Of a stretch of DNA of 64,000 nt, positions 1 to 11,187 are shown piece after piece. Position numbers and translations under genes: made by a program. Every line of letters begins with the position of its first letter. Position 1 is the first letter of the stretch. Below the pieces are notes generated by a model. The model searched no databases. It saw only the letters and a list, made by a program, of their open reading frames with translations, and had not been told where the DNA came from. The stretch is from Camellia lanceoleosa. Lineage: Eukaryota > Streptophyta > Magnoliopsida > Ericales > Theaceae. Location: positions 124,191,752-124,255,751 of the forward strand of contig CM045762.1 in the NCBI GenBank assembly GCA_025200525.1, written 5' to 3'.

Positions 1-8
1 GGGGTAAC
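1..8 (+). other. End of polypurine tract of an Ogre/Tat-type element
   Basis: The window opens with GGGGTAAC directly before an LTR start (TGTAGACACCCC). The complete element at 37382-58814 has GGGGCAAC in the same position before its 3' LTR. This short stretch is therefore read as the end of a polypurine tract, which makes the following LTR a 3' LTR whose internal region lies left of the window. Confidence 0.7.
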
Positions 9-779
9 TGTAGACACCCCATTTTTGACCGCCCTTAAGACTTGGGTGCTATTGATGGTTTGCTCGGTGATGAAAGATGTGTAAGACAAAGGTTCAATTT
101 CTTCAGCAAGGAGAGGGTCAAATCTCAACTTCACACCCCATTTTGAACCAAAGCTATTTTGAATGGTTTTTAGACCATAAAACCCTCTCTTTCAAAACTT
201 TTTTGAAATAAAGTTTCTGCGATGTTCCGAGGCTCGTATTTTGTCAAACGTTGTACTTTTTGGTAAACCGAGCAAGGACAAAGTGGAAATGAATGAAAGA
301 GAGATGAAATCCTTGAAAAATATTTCAAAACACCTTGCTTAGGGGTTTGAAGTTGAAGAAATGAGGGGAAGAGAGAAGAAACCAAGTTGGAGAAGAAGAT
401 AGGCAAGAATCGCTAAGAGAGGGACGAGCAATCCTCGCTAAATCAAGCTTATCTGTCTATACACTTGGAGTTAAGCTATGAGGCCACCATTGTTGGAAAG
501 AAGACTTCCGGGGCTTCATTTTTCATTCAAGAATCTCTTAAATCCGAGTCCGAAGGGCAGAGATATGATTAGTTGAAGTTGGGCATCATCCTGGTTGGAC
601 CGAAACTGAGCAGCCTTCACCAAAACAAACATAATTTTTTTCATAGTTGGAATTTTGATGCAAGGATGGTTCCATTGGAAAGCTTACTTCTGGGGCTTCA
701 ATTTTGACACAAGAATGACCTGAAAAGGAGTTCATATGAAGAAGTTATGCCCGTTTGAAGTTGGACCTGCAGAGCAGAT

Positions 780-900
780 TTTTCCTGCCGACCGGCCAGA
801 ACAAATGGCCGACCGACCAAATAGATGGCTGACCGGCCAAAACAGATGGCCGGCCGACTAGTTAAAGTAGCCGACCGACCAATTTTGCTAGCTGACGACC
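780..900 (+). repeat. U3 cluster of CCGACCGGCC motifs
   Basis: Four to five copies of (G)GCCGACCG(G/A)CC-type motifs are spaced about 20 bases apart, 150-250 bases upstream of the TATA-like box. An inverted-orientation counterpart lies at 2916-3030 of the same LTR. Equivalent clusters occur in every related LTR of the window. Confidence 0.75.
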
Positions 901-1032
901 TTCCGATGTATTCTACAGATTGAATGGATGCGGTATTGCGGTACCCTGGGGCAATTTGGATCCTCCATACACGTGTATGGAAGATCTTTGCTCTTGGTTT
1001 TGAAGCTTCTAAGAGAAGCTTTACTCCCTTGG

Positions 1033-1042
1033 CTCTATAAGG
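1033..1042 (+). promoter_or_regulatory. TATA-like box of the LTR promoter
   Basis: CTCTATAAGGGAAGCTCTCC aligns with CCTATAAAGAGAAGCTCTC (37822) and CCTATAAGGAGAAGCTCTC (55539) in the other LTRs. The conserved TATA-like core followed by GAAGCTCTC marks the likely start of the transcribed R region. Confidence 0.6.
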
Positions 1043-1091
1043 GAAGCTCTCCTCTTCCTTATAGCAGGTTCTGAAAATTCCAGAGGCTTAC

Positions 1092-1092
<1 letters not shown>

Positions 1093-1147
<55 letters not shown>
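1093..1147 (+). repeat. (CT)n(TA)n microsatellite
   Basis: About 21 CT units run straight into a short TA tract, within the presumed transcribed leader of the LTR. Confidence 0.9.
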
Positions 1148-1304
1148 CTCTACACTTGAGCCTTCAAACCCTAGTTTTCTTGGACCATTTGCACTACAAC
1201 CCTTAGCACCACACCTCCAACATCCATTCCAGCACTTTGGGACTGATTTGCAAGGGTTGAAGGTTCACCAACTTGGTCCAAAAGCTCCAGCTTTGTTGCT
1301 CTTC

Positions 1305-1313
1305 AAGGGTAAG
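1305..1313 (+). other. Conserved splice-donor-like site in LTR
   Basis: CAAGGGTAAGC lies about 270 bases after the TATA-like box. The same AAGGGTAAG core sits at the matching place in the LTRs at 38112, 55828 and (minus strand) 28580, although flanking bases differ. It fits a 5' splice-site consensus. Confidence 0.45.
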
Positions 1314-2915
1314 CACCTATTTCCCTTAAGATTGCATTTTTTTGCTCCATTGATTAGCCTTACTTGGAAGTATTTCTAGACTTTGTCATAAACTAAAAAG
1401 TATCATATTTTGAGCTCCTCTTGAATATTTATTAGGACACTTTTCTGTTTGAGGTCTCCTACATCCTTGTATGCTTTATCCCTCTTTGTAGGCTTATTTT
1501 GCATCATATCTTAGTCCTACTTGTGAGCATTTTCAAGATTTTTCATGAACTAGAAAAAGTTTCCTTTGGAGCTTATAAACATGTTTACTTAAGGTCACTT
1601 CTCTGTTTGGGGTCATCTTCCCCTTTGTATGCTTCATTTCCTCATGATTAGGGCTATGCATTAGAGCATTTGCATTGGCCTTGGTTTGACCTCTTAGCCA
1701 CTGAAATCCAGTGGATTTTCAGTGGCTGAGATGTGTTCTTGAGCCTTAAAATCAGAGGGGGGTGACCCCCTCTCTCCTTGTCATGTTTGGTGGCCTTTTG
1801 GGCCTTCCAAAGGACCCCCTATTTGCAAGCTTCCAAGCTTTGTTTCTATCATTTTTCAGTAGGTTTTAGGACCCCCATAACTCATTTTCAGAGTTGGTTT
1901 TGCTGTGCTAAGTATCCTTGATGCATGTGTAGAGTAACCCGTCTTGTAGCTTATCAAAGGAGCTCATCGTTCTTGCATGTGTAGACCTCATTTCAGTGGG
2001 TATTTAGGCATATTTTGACATGTTTTGTTCACTGTTTTTAGTTGGTTTGGTGAGATTTCATATGCTTCATATAGGTGTGGTATAAACCATGCTTACTAGC
2101 CAATCTTGCATATTGTTTTAGCCCTTACATGTTAGCACTTTTTGGCCATGCTTTAAATTAGTATTGTGCATATTTTGGGACTGTCTTGGCTCTATCTTTT
2201 TGCTTCATGGTCAAATAATGCTTGCTTTGCATAGTTATAGTTCAATACATGTGCCTAGTTTCGAGTTTCGGGGGCTATTTCATGCATTCGGTGGTATATT
2301 TGCATGTTTCGGGACCATTGAGCATCATACTTCAGTGCTGGAACATATGCCATTGTATGCCATAATTCATCCTTTCAATACCCTTGTGGAGTTGTGTTTT
2401 GTGCCTTAGACTCGGGGCCATTGCATTGTGCATATTTGCATGCATCTTGGTTGCCTCATTTTCATCACATGGCCATTGATTTTGGCATGCTTGCGAGCTA
2501 TCCATGTTAGTTTAAGTCCATCATCACATATTGTTGCATGTCATGTTTGCTTACATGTTTAGGTTGCGTGCCTAGTGTACATTGCTCATTTGCATGTTCA
2601 TGTTGCATACTTAGCCTCCATGCCTAGGTTGCATTTCATTGAGCATGCATCCCTTGCCTCTTGATCAATCATGATAGGGGTTGGGGCCCTTTGATGTGTT
2701 TTGTGCTTGCATTTCATTTGATATCGAAGTTACACACTTGGCTTTTGGGCCATCATGCATTGAAATGCGTGATTGATGGCCTGAGGGTCGAGGGCCACAC
2801 TCCCTTGAGTCCATTACATGATTGGAAGAGTGGCCATGCCCACATTGCCTTGAAATTCCATGCCATACACTGCTTGCCCTCTACTGCTGTCAACTACAGG
2901 ATTCTGCAAAAAGCA

Positions 2916-3030
2916 ATGGCCGACCGGCCACATACAGTGCTGAACGGCCACCAAAGTCGAGCCGGTGACACCATCTTTGGCCGATAACCTCATTCCCATG
3001 GCCGGTGGCCTTTTGCTCTGGCCGGTGGCA
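2916..3030 (+). repeat. Downstream (U5-side) GGCCGACCGGCC / GCCGGTGGC cluster
   Basis: It contains GGCCGACCGGCC, GAGCCGGTGA, GGCCGGTGGCC and GGCCGGTGGCA within 115 bases. The GCCGGTGGC copies are reverse complements of the CCACCGGC type found in the U3 clusters of related LTRs. Confidence 0.65.
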
Positions 3031-4384
3031 CTCCACTGCACTCAGGGAATAATTCAAAGCAGTTCTGGAAATTTGTGTGATCCTTAGAGGGGTGAGGCAG
3101 TGTAAACATAGGCAACAGTGCTATGGCAGCAAGTTTCCGGGCGAGACAAGTCAAGCATGCATCATTCACGCATTCCGAGGCGGGGCTGTGGCCACCTTCT
3201 TTCCCCATTCAATTTGTTAATTAATTAGAAGTTCTGTAATAATTAATTTAATATTATTTATTCGGACTGTAATATTTATTCGGACCCTCCGAGCGAGGGC
3301 AATTTTGTAATAAGTGTGTGTGAGTGTGTGTATGTCTTCCAACCGCCACTTCTTTCTCCCTTTTACTTACCTGCTTTCAATGGTTATTATTAGGGCATAT
3401 TTAACTTAGCATACCTTATGCTATGCATGTGTGCATCCATACATTTGTCTTGCATGCACCGGGCTTGGCGCATCATACTAACTGCATTGTATTTCAATTC
3501 CAAGTTGAATACGTGTTAGTTGTAGCATCATCATATGCCATCTTAGAATAGCTGAGCCTATCATAGTTGTATCTTGCATGTGTTGCATTAGCCATCTTAA
3601 CATGAACTAGGATCATGCATATGATTATTAACTAGTTTCTGTTGTGGCTTGGAGTACTCGGTAAGCATTTATGTTTTAGCATCCTTGCATGAGTGTAAGT
3701 GTTGCCATGATAGCATGCTTACCATGAGGCTATGTGCTTATGTGATATAACTGCCTGAATGCCTGTGGGTGAAGGTTGGGTTACTTAAATTGGAACAATG
3801 CATTGAATGCGAGTTTTAAGCCCACTTGAGAGCGGCAAAACCATATTTTCTAAGCCCACTTGAGGGTGGCAAAATTCATGTCTTAGCCTACTTGCGGGTA
3901 GCACCATCAAACCATTTTCAAACAAACAAACATGAAATGTTTTGTTCCAATTTAGGTGACTTAGTCTATACTTGTTTGTTGTGCGCATCACGTAGTAAAT
4001 CTAGGCTAATAACTGGAATAAGAGCATATAATGTTTTCAAAACAAGATATCACGGTTAGTAGAGGCCGATATTTGATTGGGCGAGAGGGGGTGCTCATAG
4101 CTGACCTTCCCCAATCGTACCCAAGTTCCTGAGCCGAGGCAACTTTGGTGATGACAGACACGTGGCCTTTGGCACCGAGTCAGGGTTTCCTAAATTCTCC
4201 CAAAATAAAATATTTAGGTGGCAACTCTGTAGTTGGCAAAGCAATCCATGTTTGGCACTTCTTTTTTAAAAATCTGTTTGCTTAAAAAACGATTTGTCGA
4301 ATTTGGACTCTTTGGTTCAGATTTAGAACCGTGACAATCGAGTCCGAACTATGGCATGAGGCCCTTACGCGGGGCACGTCCACA

Positions 4385-5330
4385 TCTATACCCTCGAACC
4401 TGGAACTATGCCATGAAGTGATGACTTGGCGTCACTACTTTAGCATATCAGCCAAGGGTCATGATGAATATGATCCAGAGGACCATGTATAGGAAAGCGG
4501 TCAAGTTTAAGTTAATTAACATGAGTGGCTAGGGAAGATTGTTTGAAATTAGACCGTTGTATTGTAGCTCATTGCTTGGGCGATTGTCTCAGATTTGAGA
4601 TCACAATATAATCATAAGTACATATATACAGTGTTGAAATCAAGCATGCTTATGAGTTATGACTCGCGAGAGGTTTTAAAATGTTTGATTTTGTGTGATC
4701 CAATGAATCTGGGGTGTAGACGAGATATTTCGAGTGATATGCTATGTTAGTTTATGGTGACTTAATATAGCACTCCTACCTTATACTTTCTCGTCAGGTC
4801 ATAAGCTCCATTTTCCTGTATGAGGGATGGATTGAATGAGAGATTAAGAAATGATAATTGAGCATATAACACATGATGTGGATGTGTGGATGTGTGGGAG
4901 ATGTTGGAAATCATGTGGTACACATGGTGTGACCTAACCTTGAAGGCGACATGGTACACATAGTCCATCCACACATGGTCTAACCATTAGGGACACTTGG
5001 TCTTGGAAACCATAAGGGATATATGGTCTTGGACATGTGGTATACATGGTGTGGCCTAACCATGAGGTACAAATGGTTTACCATATATGATATAAGGGCT
5101 CATGCTCAACATTGTGTACACACACCAAAAATAATAAGTTCTCTTTCTGTTCATCCATCTTGAGGTTACCATCTTGAAAGCCTAGAAATTTGGAGTGTGG
5201 ATAACTATTGAGAAACTCTACTAGCTTCTTAATTGACGAGGGTTTTCAAGACGAGACTCGTGATTCAAGTATCCGATCCAAACCATCTCCGCATCAAGTA
5301 ATATGATTACTCATATATTTTTCCTTCAAA
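4385..5330. other. Unclassified intergenic stretch with short degenerate repeats
   Basis: No coding sequence recognised. Between about 4905 and 5100 there are repeated phrases of the type ATGGTNTACACATGGT and CTAACCAT(G)AGG, giving a loose tandem character. The overall look (GTGGTGTGG, ATGGGACATA) is reminiscent of Tekay-like LTR sequence, but no termini were found. Confidence 0.35.
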
Positions 5331-5690
5331 AGCAATAGAAACCATGAAATGAAGCAGAAAACGAAACCAAATCAGGAATTTTTGTTTCAGGTGGTGAGGT
5401 TGATAGAATTCTTCATGTGACTTGTATTGATTTTTTAAGCAAAACAATCTCTGTTATTGATTTAGTTGATGAATTTTCACTAAAGCTATAGGGAATAAGG
5501 AAATAAACTCTATCTTACACAAAATGGCTCAATCAAAATATGACTAAGAGAGAGAGATTGACAAAGTTTTAAATAGCAGTATTAGGAGACTAATTAGTAA
5601 TTAGTAATGTCATGGTGTAATAGTATTAGGTGACTAATTAGTAATAGTATTGGTAGTGTTGAGAATATGTACGGATAATCAATCATTAAA
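5331..5690. repeat. Duplicated copy of the GT47 5' region
   Basis: From AGCAATAGAAACCAT onward it matches 8611-8856 in the same orientation, including the end of the GT47 N-terminal coding part and about 240 bases of its upstream flank. Divergence is moderate, with small indels. It continues through AGTATTAGGAGACTAATTAG, which corresponds to the uninterrupted target of the Tourist-like MITE at 8860-9401. On the minus strand it would encode only the first residues of the gene, so it is a partial tandem duplicate, not a gene. Confidence 0.75.
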
Positions 5691-6309
5691 TTTTTTTTTA
5701 AATAAAATAATTAATAGTTGCAAGAAAAACTTTAATATAACCATTAGTTAACTATGTTTTCATACTTATTGTGAATCGGATGGCTGATACTCATGTAATT
5801 TTCATTTTCGGCTATATATCATTATCCTATTTAACTTAGTTTCTTAAAAGAAGTTGACTAATCGTGTTTTATTGAAATTTTAAATTATAATTTATTTATT
5901 TATTTTTAAATTATTTAATTAATAAAGTGAGATTAGGGCTGAGCACAAAAAAGAAATATCGCAAATCGATTTGATCAAGACTAAACTACTCGATTTAGTT
6001 TGGTTTTCTCACTTCATGATTTGACCTTAGTTTTTAAAATATTTAAACCATACTTCATGATTCGGTCTGTGATTTTATAGTTATAAGTTCATTTTGGAAC
6101 TATACCATACCAATTATATATATATTCTTGTAATTTGTTAACTATTATAAACACTCAAATATCTTATTAAATATATACATGAACCATATCTCCTTACTTT
6201 TAAAGGTATGTTATTGTATAATGGTAAAATTAATTTTAAACATTCATCTAAACAATTTTTAGGTTATAAATGATCATATTATGAATGATAGTAATATTTC
6301 TAAAAATCA
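5691..6309. other. AT-rich intergenic sequence
   Basis: No coding or clear element termini. Some phrases (GAATGATAGTAATATTTCTAAAAATCAT) resemble 10226-10260, suggesting the duplication that includes 5331-5690 extends discontinuously into this stretch. Confidence 0.4.
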
Positions 6310-6788
6310 TCGCTCCAAACCGAGCAGTGCGGATTCTTTGGGAAGTTGGAGACGTGCTATAGTCTGGAAGCAAATGTAGGGCATCTACAGAGGCCCTACC
6401 ATAGTATTGGAGAAAGGACTCGTTGAAATCGTCATCGAAACAGACTCTACCATGGCTCAAGAGTTACTTTACTCATGAATGGGCCACCTCAGAATTGCCC
6501 ATACAGATAAATTTTGGAAGACTTGCGTTATCTACTCCATCGATGCAACTACTCCATCCGTCATATTTTGCACGAAGCTAACCAATGTGCTGATAAACTC
6601 GCCAACATGGGAGCTAATCAAGTTGAGCCACTAGTGGGACTGGAGGAACCACCTTTTGAAGTTAGAAGTCAGATTGTAGCTGATATGATGGGAACAGAGT
6701 ATTGGAGGATCTAGACTCTGAATCTCCCTCCACCTTAGCTGTGTTTTGTTATTTCTTTCTCTTCTGCTGTACCCAAAAAAAAAAAAAA
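6310..6788 (+). mobile_element. 5'-truncated LINE: RNase H-like C-terminus and poly(A)
   Basis: The 3' end of a plant L1-type non-LTR retrotransposon. Translation shows remnants of the C-terminal RNase H-like domain (RVT_3 type): AELWE at the start, then VEIVIETDSTMAQELL with the ETDS acidic motif, then, after a frameshift and stop near 6476, IRHILHEANQCADKLANMGA, the typical motif that closes this domain. A short untranslated tail ending in TCTTCTGCTGTACCC runs into 14 A residues (6775-6788), a normal LINE end. Everything upstream (endonuclease, reverse transcriptase) is missing, as in most 5'-truncated insertions. The left boundary is approximate and no TSD was identified. It lies just downstream of the GT47 pseudogene, in the opposite orientation. 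Confidence 0.75.
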
Positions 6789-7523
6789 TCTCGGGGTCCC
6801 CTTTCTTGTAAGACATTTGTGTATTGTTCTTAAGAAAATTGTATTGTTACTTTTTTTTTCATATAAATATAGTAGAAGCTGAGTATATTTTGGTTTCCTA
6901 GTACAAGAATAATGAAGAAACAAATACAGTAAAGTTGCCTATCCCATCTCGAACCCAAAGAAGCCATTTCAAAACAATAACCAAATAAAATCTCTCCTAA
7001 CCAAAAAATACTGTCCAAAAAAAAAAAAAAAACTATTCTCAGCAGCAAATTCAAAACTCAGTACTCTTCCCTCCCTCCATCTCTTGCCTAATTTTCTCTA
7101 CTCTATCAAGAACTCCTCCAATTGCTATGTCAAATGCATCTTCAAGGGTCTCCAATCTTGACATTGGATTTGCATATATGATTCTAGGAATCAGCCTCTC
7201 AACCTCTTCCCTTATTGCTGCCACTTCTTTTTCCGATATCTGACTCAAAGTCTTCTCAATATTCACTCTCCCATCTTTAACCTCATCCTCTGGTATGAAC
7301 AAAGAATATTTTGAATAATTCTTGGGTAAATGCCATATATATTGCTCGTAAGCTGATCTAGAATCAAAGAAAACAGGAATGCACCCTGCCAAGATCGAAT
7401 CAAACGTTGATCGCCTAGTAGACGTATCATCGGAAGGTGCTGAATCTCTTATTGAAGTGTTGAAACCCCAAAGGTATCGACCGATGTCAATGCCAGCGTA
7501 GAATAGTACATACATGATTGAAG

Positions 7524-7850
7524 CATAGTTCTAAATATCGGCCGATATGTATCGGAAAAATGGAGTACCGCGACGGATACAGGTCGATATACCACTGAGA
7601 TTGAAAATCGCAGAAGTATTGGCCGAGTCCATGTACGTATCGGCCTGTAAGGGTTACACAAGCCGCGACGGGCCGATACTCACTGGTTCGGACCGGTACA
7701 GGAAAGAAAAAGTTGAAAAACCTTTGAAATGATTTTTAAAATTTCACCGCCGCGACACCCAATTCCTGATACGTACCGATCGATACTACTGATACCGATA
7801 CTCCACGATCGATACTGTTACGTTACCTGATACTGCGATTTAGAACCTTG
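7524..7850 (-). mobile_element. hAT-type MITE, copy A, inside GT47 pseudogene
   Basis: 327 bp with terminal inverted repeats CATAGTTCTAAAT / ATTTAGAACCTTG and rich in TATCGGCCGATA-like short palindromes. It is flanked by a perfect 8-bp duplication GATTGAAG (7516-7523 and 7851-7858), typical of hAT elements. It has no coding capacity and is the reverse complement of copy B at 8001-8346. Confidence 0.9.
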
Positions 7851-8000
7851 GATTGAAGCCAAAGATGAATTGTTGGTTAAGCACTTGTAGTTGGTCATTC
7901 TGTTGTGGAAAATCGCTTCCAATAAAAATTGGTTTGTTTCAAACCAACTGATATTGTTTTGGAAAATCCCATGAAAATCCGCGGCATGAGGACCGAGACC

Positions 8001-8346
8001 CAAGGTTCTAAATCGCGGTATCGGGTAACGTAACGGTATCGATCGCGGAGTATCGGTATCGGTAGTATCGATCGATACGTATCGGGAATTGGGTGTCGCA
8101 GTGGTGAAATTTTAAAAATCATTTCAAAGGTTTTTCAACTTTTTCTTTCCTGTACCAGTCCGAACCGATGAGTATCGGCCCGTCGCGGCTTGTGTAACGC
8201 TTACAGGCCGATACGTACCAGGACTCGGCCAATACTCCTACGATTTTCAATCTCAGTGGTATATCGACCTGTATCCGTCGCGGTACTCCATTTTTCCAAT
8301 ACGTATCGGCCGATACATAGCGTATCGGCCGATATTTAGGACTATG
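8001..8346 (+). mobile_element. hAT-type MITE, copy B, inside GT47 pseudogene
   Basis: 346 bp, starting CAAGGTTCTAAATCGCGG and ending ATATTTAGGACTATG. The flanking 8-bp duplication is CCGAGACC (7993-8000) versus CCGAGATC (8347-8354), 7 of 8 matching. Same family as copy A in opposite orientation, only about 150 bases away. Confidence 0.88.
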
Positions 8347-8646
8347 CCGAGATCAAACCATTTGGTTAGTGATGAACAATTCTTTAGAATGTCAGTGTTG
8401 AACCTGCTAAGAAGATCATGAACATAGATATATCGACCCGAGCACGAATCCAAAACATGTTTGGAGACGAGTTGAGTTGTGTTCTCATTCTCAGAGATAG
8501 AATGAGAAGTGGAGTCTCGAAAGATGAATGAATTTGCGTAGTTGGCAATGAAGGTGAGCCTATTGTTGTTGTTGTTGCCTGAAAATGAAGCTGAAGAGAG
8601 GAAACAAAGCAATAGAAACCATAAAATGAAGCCAAAAACGAAACCA

Positions 8647-8859
8647 AACTAGGATTTTTTGTTGTAGTTGAGGTTGATCGAATTCTTCATGTGACTTGTA
8701 TTGATTTGCCAAGCAAAACAATCTTTGTTATTTGTTTAGTTGATGAATCGTCACTACAAAAGCAATAGGGAATGAGGGAGATAAACTCTATCTTAGACAA
8801 TGTCTGAATCAAAATGTGACCACGAGAGAGAGATGGCAAAGTTTTAAATATTAGTGTTA
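8647..8859 (-). promoter_or_regulatory. 5' flank of the GT47 pseudogene
   Basis: This is the upstream side of the minus-strand gene. It matches 5367-5585, so it was part of the duplicated segment. No TATA box could be assigned with confidence. A Tourist-like MITE has inserted directly upstream at 8860. Confidence 0.4.
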
Positions 8860-9401
8860 GAGCATCCGCATCAACATAGTCAAAATAATAAAAAAAGTAA
8901 AATATAGCTAGTAAATCACAAAATTGTTCCTCTATCAGTCTCAACAATTTTTTTTTTTAATTAACTTTTTGTTAAATTTGCTACAGTATCTTAACAACTT
9001 TATTGAGGCACTGTTCATTAGTTACATGATTTTTTATTATATTTTCTGGAGCAGAACTGGGTCAAAATCTTTAAATTGATCATCCACCCGGATATCCTAC
9101 CGGATGTCCCGTGACTACCTGTAGCAGAAGAAGAAAAATGTCCAAAATTAGCCTAACCGGTTGACCAGTCAACAACAAATTAGTTTTTTTTTTTTTTTCT
9201 TTAAGAATTGTTTGGATGGCACCTCATTAATTTAATAAAAAAAAAAAGAATAACAAATACAATAAAAAAATTAATGTTTTAATAAGATTATAATAGAGAG
9301 TTTGATGCTGTGAATACTAAAAAGATGACTAGTTAAAATAGCAAAAGTGGATTTTGGATTATAATTTGAGTAAAAATTTGAAGAGGCTAATGCGGATGCT
9401 C
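8860..9401. mobile_element. Tourist-like (PIF/Harbinger) MITE
   Basis: 542 bp, TIRs GAGCATCCGCATCA / CTAATGCGGATGCTC, with TSD TTA on both sides (8857-8859, 9402-9404). The interior is AT-rich and non-coding. The duplicate locus near 5580-5600 shows the equivalent site without the element. Confidence 0.92.
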
Positions 9402-9404
9402 TTA

Positions 9405-10512
9405 CGATAATTAGTAAGGGTTTCGCTACTCTCATGTTGGGATCTTAATTTGAGAAAGTGTTGAGGTTTAGTAGGTTGATTTTGAAATTAATTCCAATAA
9501 TCTCAAACGTTTATTTTTTTAAACTCATTGAATAAAATATTTATGCCCAAAAATCAATATGATTGGACATCAGTAATTATATATTTGAATCATATTTATT
9601 TTAACAAAATGGACCGCAAATATAATTTCAATAATAACGATTCATTTTTTATAATATAAATTTAATTCAAACATATAGTTACTGATATTTAATCATCTTG
9701 ATTTTTTGCATGAATATTTTACTAAACGAGTCCTAGAAACTGAATGGTTCAGATCATCGAAACATGGCATATGATGGGCTCCACGGATCCCTCAAGTTCT
9801 ATCATGTTGAGATTCTAACATAAGAGAAGCACAACCCAATTCGTAATTGTTGTAATAGTATTAGGAGACTAATTAGTAAAATTCGAATTGCGATCATCTC
9901 CATTCTACATTTGTAACGAAGATATTTCATTCTATCATCCAATGGTGAGTGTAATGATATTTTTTATTTTAAATTAAATATAAATTTGCATTCGTATTTT
10001 ATAGCCATTAGATATGTAAAGAAAATCCTCAATTATATATATGGAATGAAGAGGATCAAAGTAAAATTCTAATCCAAATTATCAACTAATTATCTCACTC
10101 ATACACCATTGAATTTAGAAAATAGATTTAAAAAGTGAACTTGTACATCATTTTAATATACAATATTGAGAATATGTATGGGTAATCAAGTGATGCAATC
10201 ATTAATTTTTTTTAAATAAAATATTTATTGTGAATGATGATGATATTTTTAAAAATTATAGTTCTAAACAAAACCAAACTACATTTAGTGATTTGGTTTG
10301 ATTCGGTTCCAAAATTTTCATGGTCTAATTTGATAACAAATTTCATGGAACTGTAGGTTATAGTTCGATCTTAATTTACTCCTAAATCAAGCAAATTCCA
10401 ACCATGCTCCTCCCTAAGTGAATTTTTCTTAATTACAATTTGTTATTGTTCTTTAATTTATTTGAAATCTTTAAATGCATATAGAGAACAGTGCCTCATT
10501 TATTTTAGTTAT
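9405..10512. other. AT-rich flank with scattered copies of the 5330-5760 duplicate
   Basis: No gene seen. GTAATAGTATTAGGAGACTA (about 9852) and TTGAGAATATGTATGGGTAATC (about 10167) match 5617-5680, indicating an old, indel-rich duplication. A palindromic-looking pair around 9545-9600 and 9650-9720 (AATATGATTGGACATCAGTAATTATAT and its approximate complement) suggests a small, unnamed inverted-repeat element. Confidence 0.4.
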
Positions 10513-10907
10513 GGGTAAATTACATTGACACTCCTGATATTTGGATTTAATACATATCATTTTCTGACGTTTGGAAAATTACATTCCAACCTTTGTAGTT
10601 AATAGTCTCATTTCACAAACCTCTTGCTTATATAAAAGGGAACACCTCCTAAAAGAAAAACAGAGAAAATTACATTGAAAACAAAAAGTAAAGCAAAGGA
10701 GAAAAAAAAAAAAAAAAACCAGAAAAAGTAAAGCAAAATAAAAAAAAATAAAATAAAAAGAGAATATATGAATTTAATATTTTTTTTATACCAACGTTAA
10801 TTCCGTCTAAATAATTACAATGATAGGGGGGTTAGTGTAATTTCCCAAACGTCAGTGGTAATATTTATTAAATCTAAACCTCAGAAGGTGTAAGTGTAAT
10901 TTTACCC
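10513..10907. mobile_element. Mutator-like MITE with GGGTAAATTACA termini
   Basis: 395 bp. The left end GGGTAAATTACATTGACAC and right end GTGTAAGTGTAATTTTACCC form TIRs of about 40 bases, extending to ...TTTGGATTTAATA / TATTAAATCTAAA. The interior holds A-rich, non-coding sequence. No clean 9-bp TSD could be defined, so the superfamily rests on terminus type. Confidence 0.75.
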
Positions 10908-11187
10908 TTTTTTTTATTATTTTTTTCTCTTACTTCTAGTATAAAAAGACTTTTGAGTTTACTTTGAATATTTACATAATAAAAATAATTATTTGATAGT
11001 TTATTTAACTAAACAAATTTAATTTTCATAAATTATCAAAAAATGTACTAATAAGATTCACAATTATTTTTATTTTTTGAATTAATAATTACAAAAACTA
11101 ATTTGTAAATAATATTTATTGAATTCAAGGATTACTATTGAGATATGTTGATTGATATATAACAATAAGGGTTGAGCTTCTATTATG

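Larger units (their letters stand above)
9..4384 (+). mobile_element. 3' LTR of an Ogre/Tat-type Ty3/gypsy retrotransposon
   Basis: It begins TGTAGACACCCCATTTTTG and ends CACGTCCACA, matching the termini of the LTRs at 37382-41100 and 55078-58814, though the sequence is clearly diverged. It is about 4.38 kb, unusually long but typical of the Ogre lineage. No primer-binding site follows it, and a polypurine end precedes it, so it is a 3' LTR. Inside are a U3 cluster of CCGACCGGCC motifs (780-900), a TATA-like box near 1036, a CT/TA microsatellite, a conserved splice-donor-like AAGGGTAAG at about 1305, a second CCGGTGGC cluster (2916-3030), and the strongly conserved 3' segment (about 4100-4330). 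The matching 5' LTR is outside the window, so the TSD cannot be tested. Confidence 0.85.
7051..8646 (-). pseudogene. GT47 exostosin-family xyloglucan galactosyltransferase-like pseudogene (MUR3/XLT2 type)
   Basis: Golgi type II glycosyltransferases of this family add galactose to xyloglucan. Three coding blocks lie in order on the minus strand. Block 8646-8355 has a hydrophobic signal-anchor (FGFILWFLLLCFLSSASF), then CSGRYIYVHDL and SRFNTDILKNC. Block 7992-7859 includes [17 protein letters not shown] and [10 protein letters not shown]. Block 7515-7051 has [44 protein letters not shown] and the C-terminal helix region to the stop. The breaks are two hAT MITEs with target duplications; skipping each MITE plus one duplication keeps the same frame with no stop. 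Two other lesions: no in-frame ATG remains before the anchor (a TAG lies just upstream), and after [14 protein letters not shown] the sequence jumps to the TRRS motif, so roughly 150-180 residues of the central domain are missing. About 300 residues remain against about 450-600 usual. Sure of family, not of subgroup. Confidence 0.88.

Noticed and set aside
2164..3041. Open frames of 75-108 codons in the first LTR
   Set aside because: Located in non-coding R/U5 sequence that is conserved as DNA among LTRs with frame-breaking indels.
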